DNA from: Whitmania pigra
Taxonomy: Eukaryota > Annelida > Clitellata > Hirudinida > Haemopidae
NCBI GenBank assembly: GCA_021613335.1
Contig: JAJTWR010000471.1
Location: forward strand, 111,001-175,000
Length of the DNA stretch: 64,000 bases
Direction of reading: 5' to 3'
Shown: positions 1-12,130 of the stretch, one piece after another
Layout of the letters: each line of letters begins with the position of its first letter
Numbering within the stretch: position 1 is the stretch's first letter
Program-made: the position numbers and the translations under genes
Notes under the pieces: model-generated
Database searches by the model: none
Told to the model about the DNA's origin: nothing
What the model saw: only the letters and a program-made list of their open reading frames with translations

Positions 1-224
1 AACAAGGTAGAAGCGTTACAACTTTTTCATTTCAAACCGTAAAGTAAATTTTATAGGCATTTGTTGATTTTAACGTTTAAACTGCAATTATCGTCATTAA
101 ATGAAACAATTACGGTAAACTATTTGAGGGCCGCATGTTTGACAAGCCTGTTCCTGACGACCCACCTCAGTAATTCATAAACAATCAGCAGTTAACACAA
201 GTTCCTCTGATAAGAGATCTCGAA

Positions 225-620
225 GTGCACATCGATGAAGGTCTCACATTTGTCCCTCATAACAAAACCAGTCATTCATATCAAAACTGTGATACAAAAA
301 GCATCCGCAAAAGCCTCCTAAAGCTTACTAAGCCTAATAAACCATCATTTACGTCTAGAGATAAAACCATTCTTACAGAGTCATTCTGCATACATGTTCG
401 CCCATTATTTGAATACTCACAAGTCTGGAATCCCCAACACAAATATCTGGCTGAAATTATCGAATCTGTGCAGAGAAGTTTTGCCAAATCCATTCCAGCA
501 GTTCGAAATCACGAATAACTCATCAGTCTCAAACTTCTTTGACTCCCAACTCTTGAACGGCAACGCATTATTTTAGATTTATACCTCAAGTATCAATATA
601 ATTTTACAAATATAAAATTT
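225..620 (+). mobile_element. LINE reverse transcriptase C-terminal remnant
   Basis: An open frame at 225-518 carries the pattern usual near the end of non-LTR retrotransposon reverse transcriptases (PLFEYSQVWNP followed by VQRSFAK). After its stop, a neighbouring frame continues with a second typical piece (LPTLERQRIILDLYL, about 540-585), so the copy is frameshifted and dead. Only the 3' portion is present, as with 5'-truncated LINE copies. The family (CR1/Jockey-like) is an inference from these short motifs. Bases 1-224 and 620-1080 hold nothing I can recognise. Confidence 0.6.
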
Positions 621-1925
621 TATATGGATTTGTATTAAATTCTGAATAAAAATATCATTACCATATAACACCTGGTCATACTTTCAAACTACGGACGGAT
701 ATGTGTAAAATCGACGCTACAAAATTCTCATTTATTATGTTACATTTTCACGGTTTAAAAGTTTAGTATCGAATGCTGAACTCTCTTGCTTTGCGATTGT
801 TGTTGACTGAGCTTCGAGAAATTCGATGATTTGCTCTGCTGTTTCATTTCTGCCGTTTCTTTTTCTATCTTCGTCGCTTTTTTTTCTTTAGTAATTGTTT
901 TTCTTTCCTTATTGGTCTTATTAGAGACGCTTTTAAAGTGTCCTTTTATTAAATTTTTGAAAATAAATAAAATCTAATTTTCTAAATAAAATATATGCAT
1001 TTCTTGAAAATGCACTCAAATGCACATCTCATAAGATGATGTTATTTTCCTTATACTGCAAAAACGTTGGTAAAAATTTTCAAAACAGCATCAAAACTCT
1101 TGAAATATGCATTTTTTTATTCCTCTGACAAAGTCTGCACAATGATGCACAAATTTAAAAGTTAATAACCAATTTGAACCCAAGAAAGCAAAACTTATAG
1201 TTGATCTAAAATTCACTTTCTATAGGCTACGTAGGCTAACTCGAGAGACATTTAATGGAAGTGTCCATCATTTCTATGATGAGTTTGCTGCTCTTGCGAT
1301 GAAGGTCAAGTAGGCTCCGTTGTTAAACTAAGTCAAGCAGCTTAAATTCAGTTTAATTTAAATTCAAAATACGTTCTAAAACACAGAAATGTCTTCACGA
1401 AAACTATCAAATCCTGAAGCAATTTCAAAATTGGAGCGGCTTGCTTTTCTCTTTAAGCTTCATCATTGTAAATGTTTTGTTCTACAGTGATTCTAAATTC
1501 TGATAAAAATTCGGTAAGTAAGAATAAATTAAAAATGATTAACAATGCTGTCCTTTAACAAATATATAAGTAGAGAAAAACATAATTCGGATTGAATATG
1601 GATAAAATGAAACGGTAAGACCGCCATCATTACTCTGTCATCATTGTCTGTTACGAAGTAGCCAGCAAAATTACAATTACTAAATATTCATAAGCCGATG
1701 ACTTTATAATTTGAAACCTACTGATTTTATGATTGAATCTAAAACTGATTTAGTATGAGTATGGGAATATGGTTAAAATAATGCCATGTTATACGACTAA
1801 CATGTTGAGGCGTGATGCATCACATATGCAATAGAATTCTATTTCAGTCCACAATAATCTCGACTGACTGTGATACAGACTATTTCCTGAAAGTTCTATT
1901 GGAGTTTTTACAGAAAATTCCGGAA

Positions 1926-4900
1926 TCATAGGAAGCAGTAAATAAAATTCAAAAAGATGGCGATCATGACTGCATCTATGTTTAATTGAATTGCTCCAGC
2001 AATTACGGCCTGATTATGAGAAGTGAGGTTAGAATATTTTTGAGTAAAGAAACCAAATGAATCATCTTACGCTCTTCCTTCTGTTAGTTTGAATTATAAA
2101 ATCTCTTCTTTTGATGCATTGTTTGTTAAGGCAGAGCTGTAACCGTTTAAATCGTTTAAATGTCTTATCGAATTGAAATGTCAAATGAAATCTAGAAAGA
2201 AAGTTAATATGCATAGGGTCATAAGTCGCAATGTAAAGCATCGGACACCTTTATGACAATCAATTACATAGCAGTGCAAACTGGATCGCGAACATGACAG
2301 GTTGCGACTGTTGCCATTAGTGCCCCTTCTAGGTACGTAACCCTTTCAGCTAGCTGGAATAAAAAGATGAACTAATACACCTACCATGTTATCTCCACAT
2401 TTGGCACCGTCAGGGACATAACCGAGATCAGGGACTCCAGGAAAGAGGTCGTAATAAAATGAAGCACATACTCTATTTCCGCTCCAAATAACAATCCAGC
2501 CTTCCGCTCTTTTGTAAGAATTTTGTTGCGATTCAGAGAAAGCATGGCACAGCAGCGATCCGCACATAGAGTTACTGCAGTATCAACTTAAATTGGAATT
2601 TGACGATACAAATTCACAAATATTACTTACTTTTTATCGCACCTCACGAATGCTTTTACGTTATTTGGATCACGTCCGCAATTGTAATAATTGCTGCCGA
2701 GGGTATTTTTTTCATAACATTTATCTTCGGAAGCTCGGACACTAGTTCCATAAGCTAGAGAACAAGCTTTGTCTTTTGAAACGCAATCTCCTTTGAAGCA
2801 AAAATTGCCACCCTGCCATACATTATTTTCGAAATCTGTTTATTTATTTACAAGCAATGCTGGAATCTTAAAAAGAAAAATCACTATGCAAGCTGCTCCA
2901 TTGGGAATCCATAAATCTCCAGGGCATAGGTTGGAATATCCATTACAACTTTCCTTAACATCACAATCTCCTGTTGAAGGCCTGCAAATCTCACCGACAT
3001 TCTTTAGCTGTTGAATAAATACTTTGTCGCGATCACATCAATGATAGGTAATCACATTTTCGATATATCGATTTGTTAAATCCTCCAACAGAAAGTTTGG
3101 GTCTTTATGTTATATCAAACTCGTAATTTAAAATTAAATAGCAAATGTTTTAAATCCCGGGCATCTGAGTACCTGTTCCCCTTTGCCCTTCACCCTGCGG
3201 TCCAACTTCAGTCGTTCCAATGTTTATTAAACTAATATTGATATTAATTGTTTAGCAGCTGGAATTGTTACCACGCTACTAAATAGCTTCGAGACTGATA
3301 AAACAAACACTATGCCTGATACAACATCTATTTATTAAAAGTTATCATGCTAGTCCTATAATTTTATTTTTAATTTCTTTTAGTAATCGGTCATAATAAT
3401 GTTAAATCTACTCTCACCTTACAGTTAGCAACATCACAGCATAATCCTTGAGCACAGGACTTGCCAGACATAAGTGAGCATGTTTTTTTATCGCAGCATT
3501 TCTCATTACAGAGCTTGAAAAACCAACGAATATTTCTATAATTGTGTCCACCACAATAATTAGATAGATGAACATTCAAAACATTCAATATCCACAATTT
3601 TCATCACTATTAACTTACAAAACAATATATAATCGTTGCGCAACAGGCGCCTCTTACGCGATGGAGCTATATAAATGAAATACTTTCACATTTTTATCGG
3701 TTGGAAAGTCGAGAGGAATAGATAAAAATATAATAATACAAAATGTGGTGATAAATTATCCTTAAGAAATATCAATAAGTTTTAATCCTATTGGTTATCG
3801 AAATAAAATAAATATTAACAAAGAATAAAGGTCACATTATTTAAAGGTCTTACATGTGAAGGAAAGCCTCCACAATCGCATTGCTCAGCTGAATCTTGAA
3901 TTCCATCTCCGCACATTGGTCCAAATGTGCTATTTCCTCCATTGTACAAGCATATATCGGTGCCAATTTCATAAAATCCAACAATTACTGAAAGCGAGCA
4001 ATCGGACCAGCTGTAGCTCGCAGTATCTCTTCAATTGGATTGATAAACATGAGAATAGATAAAATCAACAATTATCTTTAATTATATTTAATCGCAATCG
4101 AGAAAGCGCGCATGCCGTAGCCCAAATGCGAAATGGACAAAATTAGAGTTTGACTTAAAGCTGGGGATCTTGGAACAAAGGAAGAAAAGCCGAGGAATGT
4201 CAACAAGCAACTAGCTACAAACCAGGATGGAGGCCCATGAGAGTGACATTAATGATTTTTTTTAATGTTTATGAGTTTATTGAACCAAACAAAGAAACAA
4301 GCCGTTATATATACAGAAAAAAACAAAAGGTGAAAGCGAATAAATTCAAATTAACCCTTCCGCTGCCGGACTGACCCTGAAAGTGCTAGAAAAAATGTTA
4401 CGACAGTCCCCATTTTTTGTAATAACTTAAGTTTAAATTATCGCACGAAGCTCAAATTTAGAAGAACTGTTTAAAATACTTAAAGAATATAACTCGAATA
4501 TTTTGTTTTTATGACGTTTTTATCCAAATTTCTCCAGGCACTCCAAATCGCTTCTTTTAAATCATTTTCTGTGTTATATTGCTGTCCATTGCCATAAACT
4601 GATCTTGAAAGAAGGCCCCAGACATTTTCAATCGAATTCAAGTTGGGTGAACATTCAGGCCAGTCCATAACTTGCATGTTGGACTCCTGGAAAAATTCTC
4701 TAGTTGCCTTAGAAATATGAATAGGAGCATTATCATGCTGAAATTCATGTTGTTTTGTTTCAGCAAAAGGAAGGAGATGATCTTTGAGCATTTTGATGTA
4801 TTTCAGAGAGTTCTGCCTCCCTTTCAAAATCACCAGTTCAGTCCTCCCAAATGCTGAAATTTCTCTCCAGACCATCACAAAACCTCCTCCATGTTTTCTG

Positions 4901-7900
4901 CTATAAAAAACATCTCTTTCTTTTCTGAGATCATGCCAGTAGTATTTATAGCCATCTGGACCATGAAGGTTGAATTTTTTTCATCTGTGAAAATTACGCG
5001 TTCCCATCTTTCGTTGTAGTTGAAACTCTCTTTGGCCCAAAGGAGGCGTTTTTTCTTGTGATGGACTTTCAACGCTGGAGCTCGCTTTCGCATTTCGTAT
5101 TTCAGCTGTTCACTTGAATTAAGAAAATTGCAGTCCTAATACGGAGATCCAAATCCAGCTTATCTTTTAGATGTTTACACGAATATTCTCCTTGTGAAGC
5201 CTCCCTGATGAGACTTCTCTGAATCTGATTCGAGAGTTTTTGCTGTTTTCCGCGCTTATACTTCTTCCCATATGAGTCTGGATTACCCAAAAAACATTTG
5301 ATGACAGCTCTTGACCTATTCAACTTATTTGCAATCTTTTTTATTGAATAGTTTGCCTTCCCAAAGGCCTTAACTTGTTCTCCTTCTGTCAAATTTGCTT
5401 TCTTCTCCATTATGAAAAGAATGTGAAAGGAAGTTTTGAATTTCTATATAATAGCCTTCTTAATGACAATTTAATGTTTGATCCTTCTAATAACGCCTTG
5501 AAATTGATGAAACGAACCCAAACCGGAAACTGTCGTAATAATATTTCTAGCACTGTAGTTATATATAAAATCATAAGCTATACACATCCACGCAATAAAT
5601 ATTGTTTGTACGACATTTTGAATAGTAAATAAAGTAATTTGAAAGGGCGTGTGTTTAACTGAGTTAGATCCTTGATAGATGAAGGTATGGAGGAGTAAAG
5701 TCTTGGGCCATAGCATTGAATTGAAAATAATTTAAGTGTAGATTTGGAGAAAGACGAACTATATTTATGTGTATTACTTAGAAAGTGTGAAGGATTATTG
5801 TAATTAATGTGATATGAAAAAACCAGAGAATATTTTGGGAAGAGATTTGAAATCACATGAAAACATGAAAAGAGCAATTTGTAAATTACGAATTTGTGAT
5901 ATATTTAACAGACTGTTGTTAGAAAAGACAGAAGCAGTTGATGATGAGGGTGATAATAAGAAAATTGTTCGTACAATCCGTTTTTGCAATATATTCAATT
6001 GATGTACATGTGTTATAAGTAGCTGCCCATATTATATTGCAGTACGTTAGATAAGGGTAAATAAGAAAGAAATATAACAATTATATATATATATATATAA
6101 TTTATATTTTATATAGAGCAACTTTTGCGTCAATAAATGGCCGAATTCTAGAAATTACACCAATGTTCTTAGAAACATGATTTTGAACATAAGAGATATG
6201 TTTGAGCCAAGATAAGTGCTCATCAATAAAAACCCCCAAATATACACGACACTCTGTCAAAATCTTAGCGATGATTTTAAGAGAGATTTCATTTCAAAGA
6301 GTTAGCTGGCGATCGTGGATACAATGACTGCTCATAAAGAGGAATGGTGCTCAGATGATGCTTTAAGATGGTGCTAATCTCAAGCCGATATGCATGTATT
6401 CCGAGGTTTGCACATGGGTTCCACGAGAATAGGACAAACGGTCATCAGATCCGATTCTGAGTGGCTTTAGAAAGACTGGCATTAAGTCCGCAGGAGAGGA
6501 GGATAATGTCCTCTGACAGATTGTTTGAATGTACATTATGCCGTGTTCGCAACCCACCTTGCACTTTCACAAAACGCCCCTTGGACGCAACGCTATACAA
6601 ATGGTGGAGCGTCCCTGACGCTTAGGCTAATGGCACTTTACCAATAAGCATATTATATTATTACATTATCAAAGGACTGTAAAGAAATTAAAGACCAAAT
6701 CCACGCTGTAATGGTTTCCGCTTAACATGTCTCTTTGTAACATAACTCTCTAATTATGTAAATCACATCTTTTAAATGTTAAAATCTTGGGATACATTTT
6801 TAAAAACAATTCGTGACCATCAATTAATTTTGGTTAAATACAAATTCGTGGCAATGATTGACAAGACAAGGATTAGCGTGACTATTTTGCTACGTGCTTT
6901 TGTAAGCATATATCGGTAGTTCTCTATGCTCAACAATTATAAACTAAGATTAAAAATACAAAGTCTAAATAATTAAAAAAAAACAATATTTGAATTATTA
7001 TATTATAACGCAATGTTTATATTATTAACAAAAGTCTGTTCTATCACTTATTTTTTTTGTTTATTTTTACTGGTTGGAAATCAAATTCATGTAAATTTTA
7101 CGAAACATGCATAAGCGGTGCATAGTAACGTGCATGTAATAAGAGTGAAAATGTGGTAATAATATTTTATGTTTCTATACGTTGTCAATAATTTGATTTA
7201 ATTATTTACATTAATTAAAAATTCTAGAGCCTTCTAACTGAATATAGGTTCCCATCAAACAGCCCGACGTTGAACATTTACAATCACTATACGACTCGTC
7301 GTGGTGAACCCCAAATGTGTGGGCAACTTCGTGTGCCAGGGTAACGGCGGCCAAGAAACCGTTAGGAATGTCCTTGCCGGAAAGAATTAGTTTTTAAAAA
7401 TAAATTTTCTTAGCGATGATTTCATAAGTACAGAAATCACAAGAAATCATTAAAAATAGATAATAGTCATTCAATTGTTATTCAAAGCATTCTTGCCACG
7501 ATGAAAGCCACAGAGTTTGACAATTTGCACATGACGCCTTCCAAGGCCACTCCAATTGTTTTTCCAAAATTATACTTCCTGTCAAAGAATCAACTCTTGA
7601 ACAAGAAAACATTTTAGATTTTATTTACTTATTACTTAAAGGTCAAACATAATACTCACGTCACCAGAATACCTAAATCGTGCGCAGGCCATTCTTTTAA
7701 CCGTTGACTTCTATAATCCTTCCACAGGTGAATAAATTCATGGGGCTTTGGATTGTAAGGCACTCCTTTGCCTCTTAATGCTGTGATACCGGTTATTACG
7801 AGGACAATGTTAATTTGATTGTATAACTGCAACAATAAATAAAGTTGCAGTTAAATTGATTTTGAGTGTTAAGTCACGTCATGTCACAACACTTAACAAT

Positions 7901-10774
7901 ATTCAACTAAATATCTTACAAGGCTTGCGGAATTTATGATCGCTTTACTTCTTTCAATGGTCTTGTCCGTATCATAGTTCATTGCTTTAAGCTGCGGTTC
8001 GTGAAAATATATCAAAAGAAACAAAAGAATTTTATAATTTTAATTAAATTATTAAGAAATTTATTCTACTGAGTTCTACCAAATAATTAGATTTTTTAGA
8101 GGATCGGAAGTTGAAGTGATCAAGTGGCATGAAAAACACTCACAAGGCTCTCGTCAAGGGCCATATATACTTCGACGTATTTTTTGCTTGAATCGAATAG
8201 ATTCGCATTTCTCTGAAAATTTAAAATAATTTTTTTTTGTATTGCAAATAATTTTGTTTGATATTAAATGTATCCCAAGTTAGCTATTGCCATCTTCCAA
8301 CATCAAATTCCCCTCAAAAATACAATAGCAATGCTGAATTATTTCACTTAAATTCCGACGTTAAGAAAAAGCACAGCACTGCATCAAATAGTAAATGATT
8401 ATTAAAAAATGACTTTCATTCTTTGGCGCAGTTTCTTCGGAAACCTTCTGGTGTTTTTAACGCCTGAAAGCAAAATAACATATAAACGATGATCGCAATG
8501 ATTGGTTGTTCGCGATGAAACTTCAAATTGTACTTCATTTATATAACGCCACATGCATAGCGTCAGAGGCGCTTCTAGAAAATATTTATATAGAGCTCAT
8601 TACCAAGGGCGCTTGTGTTTAAGTCCAAATCATCTTAGTTGTGCAACGGACTCTAATCAAATAAATAAATAATAAATAAGGGCAGAACAAGCTGAGTTTT
8701 GAACACGACACATTAAGTTGTTGTCATTGTGCCGTGTGCAGGCCTGTAACCCATTCGGCCAAGCTGCGCGCCGGGCGCTCAAACAAAGTTGAATCAAATC
8801 AGTCACCACAGATATACTTCCGTTGCATTTCACTCTTTTCAATGTAAACATATTTCCACTTGTTATTCAATTTCTCTGCTGGGTGGAGCTCAAACATGGA
8901 ATTGTTCATCATAATTGATCCGCTACATAATAAAAACCAATTCTTTATTTCATCGTTAAAAAATCATTATATTGATTCTTGTTGAATATTTCGTAATAAA
9001 TTGTATGACTTTAAGAAGCCAACCTCAACCCTTTGCAGAGACTAACTGCCACTTTTGAAGATTCATAGTTGATTACGTGACCGTGGTAATAGCACAGAAG
9101 ATCGTCCTTCAAGTAAAAATTTTGATCAAGTGAAGGTCACTAAACTCTTAACAACAATAATAACAATTTCGTGGCTTCTATATTTAAATATAAATCAGTT
9201 TGACCACTTAGGTATTTTTATAAATAAAAATGAATGTTTGGTGACCGTCAAAATAGCCCGGCGACAAAAAACCGCCCCGTCTAAGTAGCCCAGCGACAAA
9301 ATAGCCCGTGACAAATAGCTCAGTGTAACTTGGAAAAAATAATTTTTATGAGTTGAATACATTATTCGAAACTGATTCCAAATTTCATTCGATTTCAGTT
9401 GTTTGAATGCTTTTACGACCGTTTTGAGTTTAATCGGTGCCAGGAAATTTCATTAAGTGGAAAATTTATTGTTCTAATATTATTAGGATTCCAGCTAATC
9501 CTTCAGTTTCTGTTTTCCCGATCTATGCACTTTTAATATAACTTATCGATTGACAGCATATACGAACTGCACAAAAAAATCAGACACCGAATATTTAGCA
9601 GAAACTCATTAAGCCATGTCGGTTCCTTTTATTGATAAATTTCTTTTGATCCTTCTCTGAGTTCATGTTGCAATGTGCAAAATGAAGAGTTTGATTTGGA
9701 GTTGCACTTTAATATAGTTTATCGTAGGTTAAGTACGTGAAAAAAATAAAGCTGTGGCCGGGTACAGATGGTTTCAAATAAATCAAAAGTAATGTTTGTT
9801 TGAGTAAACAGTACAAAATAAAATAAATTGCAGCTAAGCATATTTAAGTAATTAACTCAAACCTTTTTAAATTTCCTATGAATGGTTTCGTTTTCTGTTG
9901 TTTCAGTTTCCAAGTAATTGCTCGAAAACAAGAAGCTGCGAAATCAGTCAATATAGAATTTATAAATGTTATTTTATTAGAACAACGTTATTAAATAGCA
10001 TGTTAAAAAGTGAAAGGAATTGTTTACTATTTTAAAACAAATTTCCTAAGTTATGCTTGTTTGTCGAAATTATTATTAAAAATGATCTGATTACATATGA
10101 GAAATTACAAATGGTATGCTAATATTATCTGTTATTATTTATTTTTATCACACTGTTATAACACAACATTATTTCTGTTTACATTTCTAATCCAAGATCG
10201 AAGTGAAAATTTTATCACAAACTGCTTAGACTACGGTCCGCAAAATTATGGTTCATGAATATTCAAATCTCTACGAAATGTCATAAAAATTACCCTTTTC
10301 TGCAATACTTCAATTATTTCAGTATTTATCAAAAGTGGTTGCTAACTTGTTCCTAATCAGATTTAATAACATGATTCCTCCGCTAAACTTTAGCTCAACA
10401 TGGAATTCCCAAGGCATGTCTCTCTGAAAGATTTCAATATTTCAATTTTTTAATGTATTTGACATGTTGATGGCATTTATGAAGCACCGATGGTCCTACT
10501 TTAGTGTCTAGAGGTCTTCCATCATCCGTGAAAAATTTAATCTGAGCTAAGGTGTGCCAGGATTTTGCTTCAAATGCAAATGAAATTATTTAACTGTTAA
10601 ATGATCAAAAACTTTATCTAACTGGAATGAATACTGCGTCTTGTATTTAGGCATTTGAGATTAATGTAGAACATTAAGAATGGTAAAATAGCGATGTTGT
10701 CATTAGTTATTTAAATTACCTGATGATATTAAAGATGTTACAAATAATATAATTATAAACTTAAAACGTTTCAT
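1926..10774 (-). CDS. ADAM-family metalloprotease-disintegrin, copy A
   Basis: Nineteen exons in transcription order: 10720-10774, 10500-10546, 10347-10423, 9863-9935, 9024-9106, 8807-8922, 8414-8463, 8144-8212, 7920-7991, 7660-7826, 7500-7578, 7239-7372, 3854-4028, 3418-3513, 2885-3007, 2631-2812, 2385-2574, 2071-2136, 1926-2009; phases agree throughout (645 residues). Signal peptide MKRFKFIIILFVTSLISS; M12B propeptide to about 167 with cysteine switch ICGV and basic site RRFPKKLRQR; metalloprotease about 170-375 with zinc motif HEVAHTFGVHHD near 310 and a downstream Met (CLMG); disintegrin (CGDGIQDSAEQCDCG, then CCD...CR...DCD); ADAM cysteine-rich region; C-terminal hydrophobic stretch AVMIAIFLNFIYCFL ending at the stop. 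There is no EGF module or cytoplasmic tail. By family it should be a secreted or surface endopeptidase. The zinc exon differs most from copies B and C, and intron 12 is filled with transposons. Some donors (exons 7 and 11) are weak and need RNA support. Confidence 0.85.
4400..5413 (-). mobile_element. Tc1/mariner transposon, transposase broken
   Basis: Three minus-strand frames together read as a Tc1/Tc3-type transposase. The N-terminal helix-turn-helix part is at 5102-5410 (starts MEKKANLTEGEQVKAFGKAN), the middle at 4875-5093 (IFTDEKN, first Asp), and the C-terminal part at 4480-4878 (FQHDNAPIH, second Asp; CSPNLNSIENVWG, Glu). At least two frame breaks make it inactive. A possible terminal repeat starts near 4405 ('cagtccccattttttg'), but I saw no matching end beyond 5413, so the 5' end is probably lost. 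It sits in intron 12 of ADAM copy A. Confidence 0.85.
5578..6262 (-). mobile_element. LINE fragment, reverse transcriptase C-terminus
   Basis: Minus-strand frames encode the classic end of a CR1/Jockey-like reverse transcriptase: YLGVFIDEHLSWLKHISYV at about 6190-6250, a break at a (TA)n run near 6085-6100, NILQKRIVRTIF at about 5960-5995, and the C-terminal YGPRLYSSIPSSIKDL at about 5650-5700. Frames shift between pieces, so it is a dead 5'-truncated copy. It lies beside the mariner element inside intron 12 of ADAM copy A, an intron of only about 160 bp in copies B and C. Confidence 0.75.
8590..8690 (+). mobile_element. SINE tail fragment (copy A intron 6)
   Basis: The stretch 'caacggactctaatcaaata' followed by an A-rich tail resembles the 3' part of the tRNA-headed SINE at 28677-28802 ('gcgacggacgttaataaaac'). 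The tRNA-like head is missing here. A near-identical fragment sits at the equivalent intron position in copy C (about 26815-26885), while copy B lacks it. Confidence 0.5.
8695..8795 (+). repeat. Short GC-richer interspersed repeat (GCGAACACG family)
   Basis: A roughly 60-100 bp unit with the core 'gaacacgacacattaagttg', then 'gttgtcattgtgccgtgtgc' and 'cctgtaacccattcggccaa'. Related copies lie at about 2288-2345, 6535-6620 (diverged), 12483-12545, 14745-14840, 22008-22060 plus 22707-22730 (split by a hAT MITE) and 26895-26990. Several sit at equivalent places in the three ADAM units, so they predate the duplication; 14745-14840 is an independent location. It is noticeably richer in G and C than its surroundings. 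Function and class are unknown. Confidence 0.55.
9242..9640 (+). mobile_element. Partial copy of the GGGCTATTTTGTC-ended element
   Basis: Starts with a degenerate tandem of 'gtcaaaatagcccggcgac' type units (9246-9330) and continues into unique sequence ('gagttgaatacattattcga') that aligns with the interior of the complete element at 20378-20915. The right terminal repeat is absent. A shorter terminal fragment lies at about 16334-16395. Confidence 0.6.
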
Positions 10775-11049
10775 GAGGAACATATTTTTGTTGTAATTGT
10801 GAAGGTGTTACGAAAATATTGCTATTTTTACGGTTTATGACGTTTATTAGGATGGTAACGTTTTGTTGAAATTAATAATCTTTGTTTGATTTCACATATT
10901 TATTATTTTCACCCATGGCCGAAAACTCAAGTTATGTAGTTTTAAAATTTTTTATTTTAGGGGCATCTTATTAAGAAACCGGATATTACCCGAAAGGTAA
11001 GGGCAAAAAAAATCTTTAATTTTACAGTTCTGAATTTATTTGAAAATTC

Positions 11050-11420
11050 ATAGAAAATGTTACAATGAATTTGGTAAAAGTTAGACTTGGTTGAAGTTCA
11101 ATGAAAACCGTGAGAAAATGCACTCAGAGCTTTTTGATGAAGTTGTGAGAAGGACAGCTAATGAGCTTTGGTGGCTTATTGGCAGATCATCGGATTGTGC
11201 CATGGAAAGATTATATTGCCTTAAAATCAATTATCATTATAAAATTAAATTACGGAAATAATGAACAATTTTATACATATGGATTGCAATTTGTTTATTC
11301 ATCTGCTTTTGTAATTTTTGTTTTTTTATAGAGTCATTAGTATTGAACACACAGGCATTTTGAGTCACACAACTGATTACTATTGTACCTTTACTACTAT
11401 GTTTGTCTATTGCTACAACC
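11050..11420 (+). pseudogene. SELENOO fragment, exons 5-6 with intron (unit 1)
   Basis: Sequence from about 11080 matches SELENOO exon 5 at 33485-33600 ('ttggttgaagttcaatgaaa', 'gaagttgtgagaaggacagc', 'ggtggcttattggcag'), then the following intron, then exon 6 ('cattttgagtcacacaactg' against 'catcttgggtctcacaattg'). Indels and substitutions destroy the reading frame. Because intron sequence is retained, this is a genomic duplicate and not a retrocopy. It lies about 300 bp upstream of the first exon of ADAM copy A. Confidence 0.8.
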
Positions 11421-12130
11421 AAACTATTGAAAGTATGAATGACCAATTTGGGATAGGCATAGGAACTTATGAACACATTGCCCTAACGATGCGAATGTAG
11501 AAACATCTTCGAATATGTCAATTATGACTAAATCTAAGTTTGATACCATTTTGTTAATAAATCAAAAACATTTGGAAAAGTCTGAAAAATAGCATCAAAA
11601 CTTGGGAAATATGCAATTTTTTATTCCTCTGACGCTCTGCAAAGTGATGCAAACAATTAAAAGTTAACAACCAATTTGAACCCAAGAAACCAAAAATTAT
11701 AGTTGATCTAATAATGTAAGTTTCACTCTTCTATAGCTTACGTATTTTATTCAAAGTGTCCGGTATTTCTGATATGAGTTTGCTACGTTGTTGTGAATTT
11801 GCTAATTCACGGTTCTCTTGAGAAGAAGGTCAAGTAGGCTTCTATAAAAGTATTGTTATAAAACAAATTCAAATGGGAGCGACTTGCTTGTTTGTTTAAG
11901 CTTCATCCTTGTAAGTGTTTGTTCTGCAGTGATTCTAAATTATAACAATTAGTAAGTAAAACCAAAAAAGATTAATAATGCTGCCTTTTAACAAATTTAA
12001 AAGTATAATAAGTTGAGGCATGATGCCACATCTGCAATAGATTTCTGTTTTAGTCCACAATAACCCCAACTGATTATGATGCAGATCACTTCCTAAAAAG
12101 TTCTATTAGACAAAGTTTAATTTTCCGAAA

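Noticed and set aside
10500..10541. ADAM exon 2 starting at the later acceptor (ctcag|att)
   Set aside because: With the signal-peptide exon ending in phase 1 this would create an immediate stop; the acceptor five bases earlier keeps frame.
11050..11420. Processed (retrotransposed) SELENOO copy
   Set aside because: Intron 5 sequence is retained between the exon matches, so it is a genomic duplication fragment.
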